Positions 1-9,282 of a stretch of DNA of 64,000 nucleotides are shown here, piece by piece. The DNA is from Lepturacanthus savala (Eukaryota > Chordata > Actinopteri > Scombriformes > Trichiuridae), in assembly GCA_030544235.1 (NCBI GenBank), contig CM060464.1, positions 28,316,652 through 28,380,651 on the forward strand. The letters run 5' to 3'. A program made the position numbers and the translations under genes. The notes beneath the pieces are model-generated. The model had not been told where the DNA came from. It saw only the letters and a program-made list of their open reading frames with translations, and searched no databases. Position 1 is the stretch's first letter. Each line of letters starts with the position of its first letter.

Positions 1-1689
1 TTATCTTTATACAAAAATAAGAACAATAAAATAAAAGAACATAAAACAACAACACAATAGACATGGGGTTTCTCTTTTGTAATGAGACATGACCTGGGTA
101 ACACAGGCCTATCTGGAGGATGCTGGTGAAAAATAGTAGAAAGCCTGACGAGTATTTTTTCTCTCCCTTATATCACACATCTGCGCAAACGAAAAGAAAA
201 TAAACCCAGCTCTGCTATTTCTGTAAATGAAATCAATAATTTGTCACTAGTATTTATTTCGAGTATGTTCTTTTTTTTCTTTGTGTGTCAAATGTGCCAA
301 ATAAAAACAATGGCCTTTATATTCTGAAGCGCAGCCCGCTTTAAATATTTTGATCTAATTTTGGGATTCAAATCTAAAAGTGTCAAGTTAAATCACGGTC
401 GTTGTGATATTAATATCTACTCAGACCGGAGTGAATTTCCAGCTGCCTCTACTTTTATAAAAAAAAAAAAAAACGATGCATGTTTTTGCCCAAAATCCCA
501 AACTAAATTTTCCCCAACAAACTCCTGCTCGTTATGGAGAATATATATTCAAAGCAGCCACAAAGGGTGGACCTCCAAGGCAGCTAATAGAATTTCCTGC
601 TGTTTTATAACTCTGTCCCTAAACCAATGTCACCATATGCTGCTGTTGGCACCGGAGTCTCCGCAGTGGGCTTCCTGGGCGGCAGCAGGCTTCATCCAAA
701 TGGGTCAGAGTAAACTGATTGTCTTTCAGAAATAATGCTCCGCTGTTTGTTTTATTCAGCCTCTGGCTCGTGTCAGCCGTTGGCAGGCAACAGATCAGCT
801 GCAAAAATATTGGATAGTTTTTTTCTTTTTTTTAAATCATCACAGCCATTTTTATTTCGAGAGCAAAAATCAATCTTTGTATTAAATGTCCCATTTTCAT
901 GTCAGGTGTTTTCGAAAAATGCGACCATGCGTCAAATGTTTCACACATCTCTTTAATTTGACTCATAACAGCAGAGTGTATTTTTTCATTCAGTGGCTTA
1001 TATGGATAATCTCTAAAACGTTCAAATAAATATAGGACCCACGTGTCGACAACAGCCGAAAGTGTGAACTCTGACAAGCCTGAAATAAAATGAGGTGTTT
1101 CCTCTGAACAAACGAACCCTACCTGCTGCTCTCCTTCGGCGTCCAGCTCGTTCCCCTTTTTTCTCTTTCTAATCCGTTTTCTCTTTTTTACATCCTAAAC
1201 CTCCTTCAGCAAAAAAAAAATCTCCGTCCTCAGACTCTGAGCCACAGCACGGCGTCACCTTTATTAGCTGCTTGTTTAACGATTCCGCATTAAATTACAC
1301 TATAACCCTGGATTTCACCTGCGGGGTTACAGGCTATTGACGCACGGGCGGTTACCATGGAAGAGTGAAAAACGGATAAAAAGAAAAAAAAAAGAAAAAC
1401 GGAAAGAAACAAATAAACACAATAAACAAATTGAACTAGGAAATGGGTAGATCTGTTCTGTCTGTTCTGTGTACACACAATGTCTACTATACCTTTCTGC
1501 TGCCAGCACCCCTAACATGCAGCTAAAATGTTATTATAAGTAGATCACTTATCTCATTTTAAAAAGAACACAAAAAATCTACCTGATATCTTGAATAACA
1601 TGAACATCTTTTGTTTAGTTGTCATTAAGTGAACTTGTAATTATTTTTAATAGACTTTAAAATTGGTTCGATAAACCTGCTCATTGCAA
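1..1689. other. Upstream non-coding flank of lbx2
   Basis: No recognisable gene. The interval is AT-rich with several A/T homopolymer runs. Short open frames on both strands (for example an 81-codon frame on the minus strand at 832-1077) match no family I recognise and have no splice context. The stretch from about 300 to 1080 is less repetitive than its neighbours and could hold distal lbx2 regulatory sequence or the 3' end of an upstream gene. Neither can be shown from the sequence alone. Confidence 0.5.
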
Positions 1690-2260
1690 CTATTTAGTAC
1701 CATAGTGGCTAACGCGCACATTACGCATAACCCTCTATGCGTAATTACGCACGAAAACGACTAAATGAAGACCATTGTTGGCTCGGTGTTCCTCCAAACT
1801 TTTCCATAATGCAAAGATGGTGGTGGCAGTATTTTAATGGCCATCAACTCCCCCCTTTCTAGAAGAATACACCAGCAGAGGGAAACAGATGCATAAACAT
1901 TTCGGGACATCTTTCTCCTCGGCAGCAACAGACTCCTCCTCTCCCCCACGTCCAATTAGTTATTATGGTCCGGCCCTTTAAGACGCAGCAGCGGGTCAGC
2001 AAGTAGTGTAGTGTTTCTCTAATTGAACTTCGCCCAATCAACAATAACTCGTTAGCAGTCGCGTTCTTTTCTTGCTGCTTCAGACAGCTTTTTCCCCTTG
2101 CAGGGATTTACCCCCTCCAGTCGGTTACTTCCTAAAGATCTACATGGAGCTGGGCAGAGGAACTGCGACTCTCTGAGGGGAATACAGTTCGGCTGCCTTC
2201 ACAACTACGCCCGAAGCATGGTTAGTTTGGAGGAAAGCTCTCAGGCGAGCTAAGTTGTGG
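1690..2260 (+). promoter_or_regulatory. lbx2: Probable lbx2 promoter / 5' leader region
   Basis: This is the stretch immediately upstream of the lbx2 coding exon. CCAAT motifs lie at 1952-1956 (overlapping a homeodomain-type CAATTAG) and at 2034-2038. A 9-bp inverted repeat, TTACGCATA (1721-1729) against TATGCGTAA (1736-1744), has a 6-nt spacer. There is no clear consensus TATA box, so the start site is not fixed. ATG codons at 2144, 2218 and 2356 would each open a very short frame if included in the leader. The promoter assignment is inferred from position and motif content. Confidence 0.4.
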
Positions 2261-2364
2261 CATTCGGCTTTAAGTGTCAAAATATAGAGGGGATCTACGA
2301 GAACCGCCGAGCACCGGAGGAAACACTCGTGGACGCTTAAAAAACTGCCATTTGAATGAAATAA
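2144..2364 (+). other. Three short upstream open reading frames ahead of lbx2
   Basis: Upstream of the lbx2 start are three ATG-initiated mini-frames: 2144-2176 (10 codons plus stop), 2218-2253 (11 codons plus stop) and 2356-2364 (ATG AAA TAA, a minimal two-codon frame). All three end before the lbx2 start. They matter only if transcription starts upstream of them, which is not shown. If so, they could lower or regulate lbx2 translation. Confidence 0.35.
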
Positions 2365-2405
2365 TCAACTTTTTTTGTTGCAAGCAGCGATTCTTTGGGA
2401 CTGCG

Positions 2406-2730
2406 ATGACCTCCAGTAAAGACATGAAGGCAGGTTCTGTGTTGCAGTCCAGCGGCGAGGAGAGGAGGCGGGCTCCGTTGGACCAGTTACCGCCGCCGGC
2501 CAACTCCAACAAGCCCTTAACGCCGTTCAGCATTGAGGATATCCTAAACAAGCCCTCGGTAAAGAAGTCTGTCGCCAGCATACGTCCGCCGCGAGTGCTG
2601 GAGAAAGTGACGGGCTCCAACTCTGCGAGGAACGGGATCACCACTCCCTCGTCGCCGCTGTGCGCGCTGGAGGAGCTGGCCAGCAAAACGTTTAAGGGTC
2701 TGGAAGTCAGCGTTATCCAGGCAGCAGAAG
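2406..2730 (+). CDS. lbx2: lbx2 coding exon 1
   Basis: It starts at ATG 2406 and ends ...GCAGCAGAAG|GTAAAT with the donor at 2731. It carries 108 codons plus one base (phase 1) and encodes the eh1 motif and the Lbx-specific conserved block. The reading frame stays open past the donor to 2789, but that stretch loses homology at the splice site. Confidence 0.93.
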
Positions 2731-3890
2731 GTAAATACCAAACAGTATGTCGGCTTTACCTCTATTATTTTTTAAGGGAGGCCAAATAACGACTCTTTTA
2801 AAGAGGAGCACGCGCTTAGATCACAGCTAGCTGGGTCTGTTTTGGCTTGTAGCGTGGACCTGTTAGTATACATAAGTGTGGAAAAAATACGGGATAATCA
2901 GGAGGAATAATGCAGTTTTTACGCACAGAAATGTGCATCCATATGATCTATAAACTGCCAAAACCACCTGATACACTTCAGTTTACGTGTTTATAAAATG
3001 TTAATGCTCATTATGGCCTGCTACATAAAAATTAATATAAATAAATATTAAAATTGTAGCTATATTTTGATGCACTGCAGATATAAAAAAAAAAAAACAG
3101 ATTTTGTGAAATTCTTATTAATTAATAAGAAAAGGGCTAAATATGCCACTGGATGAATAATTGTGCTTATTTTTTTATTTTAATTTGTTTTTACCCTTAT
3201 GACAGCGCGTAAAATACCAGCCAGAAAGGCGATCTTTGTCAAATCAACTGAAACAAGGCGAAATAAATCTTAGAGTTGAAAGACAAAACCAAGCTGGTGA
3301 GGCGGTGACAGGCCTGTTGTGCTGTGCCCTCTGTAGCCGCGGTAGTTTTTTTGCTAGGGGGAAAGTGACCCTCGGCGATTGTTTGATTCCTCTCGTGTTT
3401 TTTCCTTCTCCTCAACCCCCCTCAAGGTCGCGAGCACGTCAACGCTTTCGGACAAAGACAGACGTCGAAAAAGAGGAGAAAGTCGCGGACGGCCTTCACG
3501 AACCACCAGATCTACGAGCTGGAGAAGAGGTTTTTGTACCAGAAGTACCTCTCCCCGGCCGACCGTGACCAGATCGCCCAGCAGCTGGGTCTCTCCAACG
3601 CGCAGGTCATCACCTGGTTCCAGAACCGCAGGGCCAAACTCAAGCGGGATCTGGAGGAGATGAAAGCGGACGTGGAGTCGCTAAAGAAAATCACCCCACA
3701 GACCCTGCAGAAGCTCGTCACCATGGAAAACATTGAGGAAAGCCAGGGCGGGGGCCCCGAGGCCAGATCCCCCAGCGTCTCCCCGACCTCCCAAGGACAC
3801 CGGGCCTTCCCACAGTCGCCCTCCTCGTCCAGAGACCAAACCACGGATGAGTTCTCGGAGGACGACGAGGAAATCGAGGTGGACGATTGA
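2406..3890 (+). CDS. lbx2: Ladybird-type homeobox transcription factor (Lbx2), two coding exons
   Basis: This encodes a nuclear homeodomain protein of the ladybird (Lbx) family; family members act as repressors in migrating muscle precursors and neural tissue. Exon 1 (2406-2730) and exon 2 (3427-3890) are joined across a 696-nt GT-AG intron in phase 1, giving 262 aa. An eh1-type Groucho/TLE-binding motif, FSIEDILNKP, lies at residues 41-50. A Lbx-specific block, PLCALEELASKTFKGLEVSV, lies at 84-103. The homeodomain spans about 125-184, with F132, L140, W172, F173 and N175 in the canonical positions and T171 (homeodomain position 47) typical of Lbx/Tlx. The C-terminus is Ser/Pro-rich and ends in an acidic tail, EDDEEIEVDD, as in Lbx1. 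The start was chosen because MTSSKDMKAG resembles the Lbx N-terminus; frame upstream lacks an ATG. The symbol lbx2 rather than lbx1a/b rests mainly on the neighbouring pcgf1. Confidence 0.9.
3427..3890 (+). CDS. lbx2: lbx2 coding exon 2 (homeodomain exon)
   Basis: The acceptor is a pyrimidine-rich tract ending CTCAAG at 3421-3426. The first two bases complete Gly109, then REHVNAFGQRQTSKKRRKSR leads into the whole homeodomain. The stop codon TGA is at 3888-3890. In Lbx genes the homeodomain sits complete in the second exon, which fits. Confidence 0.93.
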
Positions 3891-4600
3891 CAGTCAGGGG
3901 GGCCTGTGGTTTTCATAAACAACAACAAAAAATAAGAATATTAAAAAAGGGGGCATTTTTCTTCCCAAACTTTTGCACGGATATTGACAAAAAAGGAGAA
4001 TACAAATATAAACATTTCAGGATTTTTATTTTTTCCCCACTTTCTCTTTTTTCCTCTCTCCATTCTAATTTATTAATCGGACTTGTAAAGCCGTCCAAGT
4101 CTGTCATTTAAAGTTTCACCGAAGTATTTGAGGAATATCTGGTTTCCTTCCAGACAGATCGAACTGTTATGGTATAGGAAGACTGAAAAAAATGTGTAAA
4201 CATTTTAATATTTCACATTTTGAAGCAGAAAGGGGGGGTTGTGCAATTATGTTTTGTTTCTTCTGTTTTAGGAATCGGATCTGCCAAATATTTACCCCCC
4301 CTCCATCCACCCCTTATATTTCTTACCTGCACAGCCCATGTTAAATCCACGGGACAAGCCCAGACCCCTGAGTGGATGCATCAGTCCATCCTAATTGTAA
4401 AAACAAAAAACAAAAAAATCTTTTTTCTCTTTTTTTTCTGAGCGAAATGTCTGCAACCATGCAGGCCTGTTCGCCTTTACGCAAATGGGGCATCACATTT
4501 AGTATCGAATGCAAACTTTTACACTCTGAGTTCTGTATATAGGTCAAACATCCTATGCGATAATTTTATTGTAACATTCTATTTAATCAGCATCTATGTA

Positions 4601-4606
4601 AATAAA
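4601..4606 (+). terminator. lbx2: Likely lbx2 polyadenylation signal
   Basis: A canonical AATAAA lies 711 nt after the stop codon. A TG-rich stretch (TTGGATGTGTGATTTTG) at about 4640-4656 could be the downstream element. The implied 3'UTR is about 3891-4625 and AT-rich. Confidence 0.5.
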
Positions 4607-4929
4607 GGTTATATGATATTTCAAGAAGCTTTGGGCGCGATTGGATGTGTGATTTTGCAGAAAAAACATTAATAATAATATCTTCTGAGGGAATATACAG
4701 CGATATTGTCATCAAACCACGATTAATGTGCTTTTTAAAAGGGAAGCTGGAACATTTTAATGCCAGAAGGAAAAACAACACGTGCGTTTCAACATGTGCT
4801 ATTAAATCCCTAAAGGGATATAAGAATATAAGGTGACCTGTAAGCAGGCACTCAGTAAAACCCCAAAGGAATGATATGTGAGATAAAGACATAAATTTAA
4901 TTCCCTATAAGAAGAGCGGGGATTTGTGG

Positions 4930-5330
4930 TGAGATATTAACAACGTACATGAAATATTCATCCTGCTTGGTTAAAAAATGGCCCCTTTTCAAATAAACTG
5001 ACCTATGCTTTCAGCCTGAAAGTGCCATGACTTCAATTAGCAGCCGTCCACTGCCATTATTCCTATTCTTTCGCTTTCTTTTGAATACATCTTGACACAA
5101 GAAGGTCCCGGTCTGGCTGCGGTGTTAAGAAAAGCCTGCTCCCACCCATGCGCCATATGTTTTCTTCCTCCTTTTCTATGAATCGTCTTTAACACAACTA
5201 GTCGACATGATTGATTAGGTTAACCCGCCTTCGCCTTACATAAAACAGCTTCCACCGAGCCGTGGGCAATAATGGCACGCATCTGCCACTCTAGACTCGG
5301 GGGTTTGTTTGGAAAGGGAGAGGAGGAGGA
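4930..5330. promoter_or_regulatory. Candidate conserved regulatory block downstream of lbx2
   Basis: The stretch is non-repetitive and has markedly more balanced base composition than its surroundings. It includes homeodomain-type CAATTAG (near 5034), CATATG E-box (near 5154), TGATTGATTAGG and AAATGGCCCC-like motifs. It resembles an enhancer or conserved non-coding element, but without cross-species alignment this is inference from composition and position only. Confidence 0.25.
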
Positions 5331-5485
5331 AAGTCTTAACATGAATAGCAAATGGGTTAGTGTGAGGAGCCTAATGAATAAACCTCAATGGGAGGCAGTG
5401 GAAATGCGGCGTGCTGCTGCTGCTGCTGCTCGACCATTTGCAACAGTTTTGTAAGACTTCAGGAGCTTGGTGTGTGTAGGTGTAC

Positions 5486-5519
5486 GTGTGTGTGTGTGTG
5501 TGTGTGGGGGGGGGGGGGG
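5486..5519. repeat. (GT)n microsatellite abutting a poly-G run
   Basis: About ten GT units run directly into about 15 consecutive G residues ending at 5519. Confidence 0.9.
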
Positions 5520-5532
5520 TAATAAATATAAA

Positions 5533-5563
5533 GATTTCCTCCACGAAAAACGTGGAGGAAATC
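5533..5563. repeat. Perfect 13-bp inverted repeat with A5 loop
   Basis: GATTTCCTCCACG (5533-5545) and its exact reverse complement CGTGGAGGAAATC (5551-5563) are separated by AAAAA. The hairpin would be very stable. It lies just after the GT/G microsatellite in the interval where the two genes converge. No RNA family is recognised. Confidence 0.85.
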
Positions 5564-6761
5564 CGCTGCTCGATGCACTCATTTAATTCTTTATTCATAA
5601 AAATGAACATTTGAGGATTGTTAAAGGGACCGCAATAATTCACGGAACAAACTTTAATTTAAGTTGGCCTTCTCGAGTTTCAAGATGGAAACTTTTATAT
5701 TAATAATTTTTAGTATCTCAAACATAAACTCAGCTGTCTCTTACTTTCTTAAAATCTTGATATATGAATATATCATCCTAATAATAATGTGTTAATAGAA
5801 TGATATGATATTCACTTATGTACATTTTTTGAAGTATCCATAAATAATTAATAATTCGTAGCCCAATTGAAACAGCTCCTCTCACTTTGCTTAGAAAACA
5901 CAGATTTCGAGGCTGAGTGTAAAAGAAAAAAAAAGAGGAAACTAAAGGGCTCGTTAGGACGGTATTTCTTCGGTGGGCAGACCTTTAGAAACAGAGCAGG
6001 CTGGCACACACAAAAGAAGTAATCGGCTGGAATCGTGGAGGTTGAAAAGTCAAGTAGGCTTTTATTATGGAACTACTCCGGACTGGCAGCAGGAACAACA
6101 CAGTGGATGGAGCTTTAAATAAAAGTCAGTGAACACATGGGCGAAGACTTCAGCTCAACTTCAGAATCCGACTGTGACATTTTATTTGTGAACATAATAG
6201 AAACAAACATGTAGCAAATCAATCATGTTTTATTTAGACCTTATATGAGTGGAATCACTACAATAAATACATCAATATCATCATTGGTATAATGTCCCAA
6301 TGGTAGGTTTTACCATTTTCTTTCATTTTGAAATTTTTAATTTAAGGATAACATCATATGGCTTGATTTACCAGTTTTGCTATTAAAAGAGGATTTTATG
6401 TTGTTAGAACATGTTTCTGATATTCCACATTTCATCACTGCATCAATAGATGCTTCAGATGATCCACAGAGACATTATTGTCTTGGATCAACTGTTTCCC
6501 TCAAAAAGGCTCAAATATCAGAAGGTGAATCACACACAGGCAGTCAGTTTCCAAATTCATATGCTAATTTTGCCTGTGGATTATAAACTGAAAAACCTCA
6601 GAGGTGCCACGAGTGACAAGTTGCAATCTAACCATGGAACCAGGAAATCTGTATTTTGGCCTAAAGGTCACAGCTTTGGGGGATTATTGTTTGTTCAATA
6701 TAAGAGTGGCCCGAGGGGACATGCTCGGGTTTATAAGAGTGGCAGGGGAAACCCGTAATAT

Positions 6762-6800
6762 GCATGTGTGTGTGTGTCGGTGTGTGTGTGTGTGTGTGTT
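6762..6800. repeat. (GT)n microsatellite
   Basis: An interrupted TG/GT tract of about 38 nt, followed by unique sequence. Confidence 0.9.
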
Positions 6801-9118
6801 GCTGCTGGCTGGTGTGCAGAGACGATTTCGTTCTTCATTCAGAAACATGGCCGCAGGGAGCTGATTTGGAACAGCTAACACTTTTACATTTACGACAACA
6901 TGTTATCAAGGTTATTGCAAACATATTTCTAAAAATATATCTTCCTAAAGTCACTGAAATTCAGCGCTCTCTTTCAAACCCGTGTTTAGAGCTGCCTGAT
7001 TCCATGTCGTTAACCTCTGTGCTAAAACGGAAAACGGTTTTGCCCTTGATGAAGATGAAGACGTGAAATCTGAACTTTATTTCTCACCTTTGACCTTTAA
7101 GACACATAAACACCAAGTAGTAGTATTTGCCTTTGTAGGGCAGTGAAATAAATATCATCTTCTTTACAATGCTGTCTCAATTACAAAAAAAGAAGACATT
7201 TGGCATATTTATTGCATTACACTAAAGTATTTTGTCCATAGGATATTCAAGAGGCTACTATAGTGCAGCCCTGTAAAATGCTGCTGAATGTTCTGGCTGC
7301 TGCGGCACAGGCTACTTAGAAAGAGTAGAGACAGATTAAGATACAAGGCTTGTATATATTATCAGTCAGTGTCAGGTTATCAGAGTTTTTCCCTTCACTC
7401 TGGACAAGATCACACATATCACAGCTCGCCTGCCTGAAAAGTGACAAGTGCGCCGCCTAGTGACAGAGTGAAAGGCTTGATTTGTAATCTCTGCAAAAAA
7501 AAAGAAAAAAGAGCTGGATCCAGAGAGACAGTGTAGTTCTGCAAAGATTAAGAGCCTGTTGGCTTGTTGGTCTGGAAGGGCATGTTTTTTTTGTCAAGTC
7601 AAAAGTAGCATTTCTTTCAGGACTTTAGAGTGCAGACTGCACCTAAATCCTTCACACACAGCTTTCCACAGCTTTTCCTCACAAGCTTCTAAAAAGTGCA
7701 ATAAAATATCACCACAGTTATTGTGTCACATAAACATTTCAAAGACAAGAGGAGATTCCAGTTGGCTTAGTTGTGTTTGGATTTTAGGATGGCAAATATG
7801 CTGCTTAAGTCAAGAGAAAAAGTCTCTGGAGAGTTTTTTTTAGTAGTTGAAGACCACAAAATAAAAAGCCCCGAATGCTTTGATTAATCTATCAGAATCC
7901 TGGAGCAAACCTGCTACAGACAGCATCATGGGACAAGATTTATTTTTGAACAAGGCAACATCCCCCCACAAAGCCAAAGCTGGACAGAAATGGTTTCAAA
8001 ACAACAATGGCTGGCCACGTCAGAGTCCGTATTTTGTGGAAAGACGTTAAAATTACTGTTCACTCACAGCCCTGAGGCAACCTGATAGAGCCTCAAGTTT
8101 TCCTAAGAAGAATGAGGCAAACATTGCAAATCCACGTGTGAAAGAATCGGATACAGACCTGTCCACAACAGTCAGGACTGAAGAGTGCTGGTGTTTTATA
8201 GGCAAATTCACATAAATTTTTTAAAGTGTTTTTACTTTTAGTTTTTCAGTTATGATTTGTAACAATAAAATAAACAATAAAACATGGGAAAACTCACAGG
8301 AAGAGATAAAACAATAAAAGCATATCACAACTCAACATCATTTATTCAAGTGTCAACAGTTGCCTCAGTTTTAGCTTCTTCAGGGTAAAGCCAATGTTGG
8401 AGAATTTTTTTTTTTTTTTTTACTGTATTTTCTTTATTATTTTCTTCGTCACATGTTAAATACTGCTGCACGGATTATGTTGGTATGAACATTGCTGGGT
8501 TTACAGCTGGATTCACAGGATCACAGGAGAGACCATCTCACCAGGCTTCAAATTATCACTTTGTTTCCTAACCAAAGTGGTTTGGACCAATCAGCTTTCA
8601 GCATGATCTTCTGTGGGAGACATAGATCATCCAATCACCTGCCAGGTATTTTTTTCAAGGCGCTGTGTTTCCCAACAGTTCCTAAAGAAAACTTCACAGA
8701 TATATGTGTAACAAATCATCAGCTTACAAATGTATATTGTCTCCTTTGGTTCATACTTTTCAACATAAACATAAGCCAAAAAAGCTATTCATATTGCAGA
8801 TAAGCACTGCATTATTATTGGCATATTTGAATATTATTTGAATAATCTCATTATTCATGATGTGTATATTAGATAATAAAACAAAGTCAAACTTAAATAC
8901 TACACTGAGCACTAATGTGAAAATTAAGAAACATATGGATTTGATATTAATACAAATCTAATGTCCAAAGAGGGAAAGTCACTCCATCCAACATCTGTCA
9001 CATGATACACACAGTTGGTTCTTCACAGATGTTGAGGAATTTTTGCAGATTTCTACATGGATGAAAGCAAACTGGATCGTAAGTAAAGTGACACAACTAT
9101 TGTTTTTCTCATTTCAAA

Positions 9119-9124
9119 TTTATT
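9119..9124 (-). terminator. pcgf1: Likely pcgf1 polyadenylation signal
   Basis: TTTATT on the plus strand is AATAAA on the coding strand, 108 nt downstream of the pcgf1 stop codon. This implies a short 3'UTR ending near 9100. Confidence 0.6.
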
Positions 9125-9231
9125 TTCAAAAATACAAAACAAGGAAAATAAGTATATGTACACAAACACTATTAAAATAGAATATGTATTGTACAAAATA
9201 TGTACAGCTGTTGTCAGACTGAAAACAAGTC

Positions 9232-9282
9232 CTATCTGCTCCTTTTGTCCTTGATGGTGTAGTGAAGGACTAACGGCTGAGC
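9232..9282 (-). CDS. pcgf1: pcgf1 coding exon 9 (terminal)
   Basis: It encodes AQPLVLHYTIKDKRSR followed by TAG. The acceptor is TCCTCCCCAG. The basic end KDKRSR corresponds to the KEKRR end of the human protein. Confidence 0.92.
   Translation of the reverse strand, partial: AQPLVLHYTIKDKRSR

Larger units (their letters stand above)
4626..9100. other. Convergent intergenic interval between lbx2 and pcgf1
   Basis: No protein-coding gene is visible. It contains a GC-richer candidate regulatory block (4930-5330), a short CTG tract near 5411, GT/G and GT microsatellites (5486-5519, 6762-6800), a perfect hairpin (5533-5563) and long A/T runs (about 8405-8421). The rest is low-complexity, AT-rich DNA. 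Confidence 0.6.

Noticed and set aside
832..1077. 81-codon minus-strand frame near the window start
   Set aside because: Reads like protein at a glance, but I recognise no family and see no start, splice or neighbour support.
2274..2789. Longer frame starting before the lbx2 ATG and running past its donor
   Set aside because: There is no ATG upstream in this frame before 2406. The Lbx similarity begins at MTSSKDMK and ends at the GT donor at 2731.
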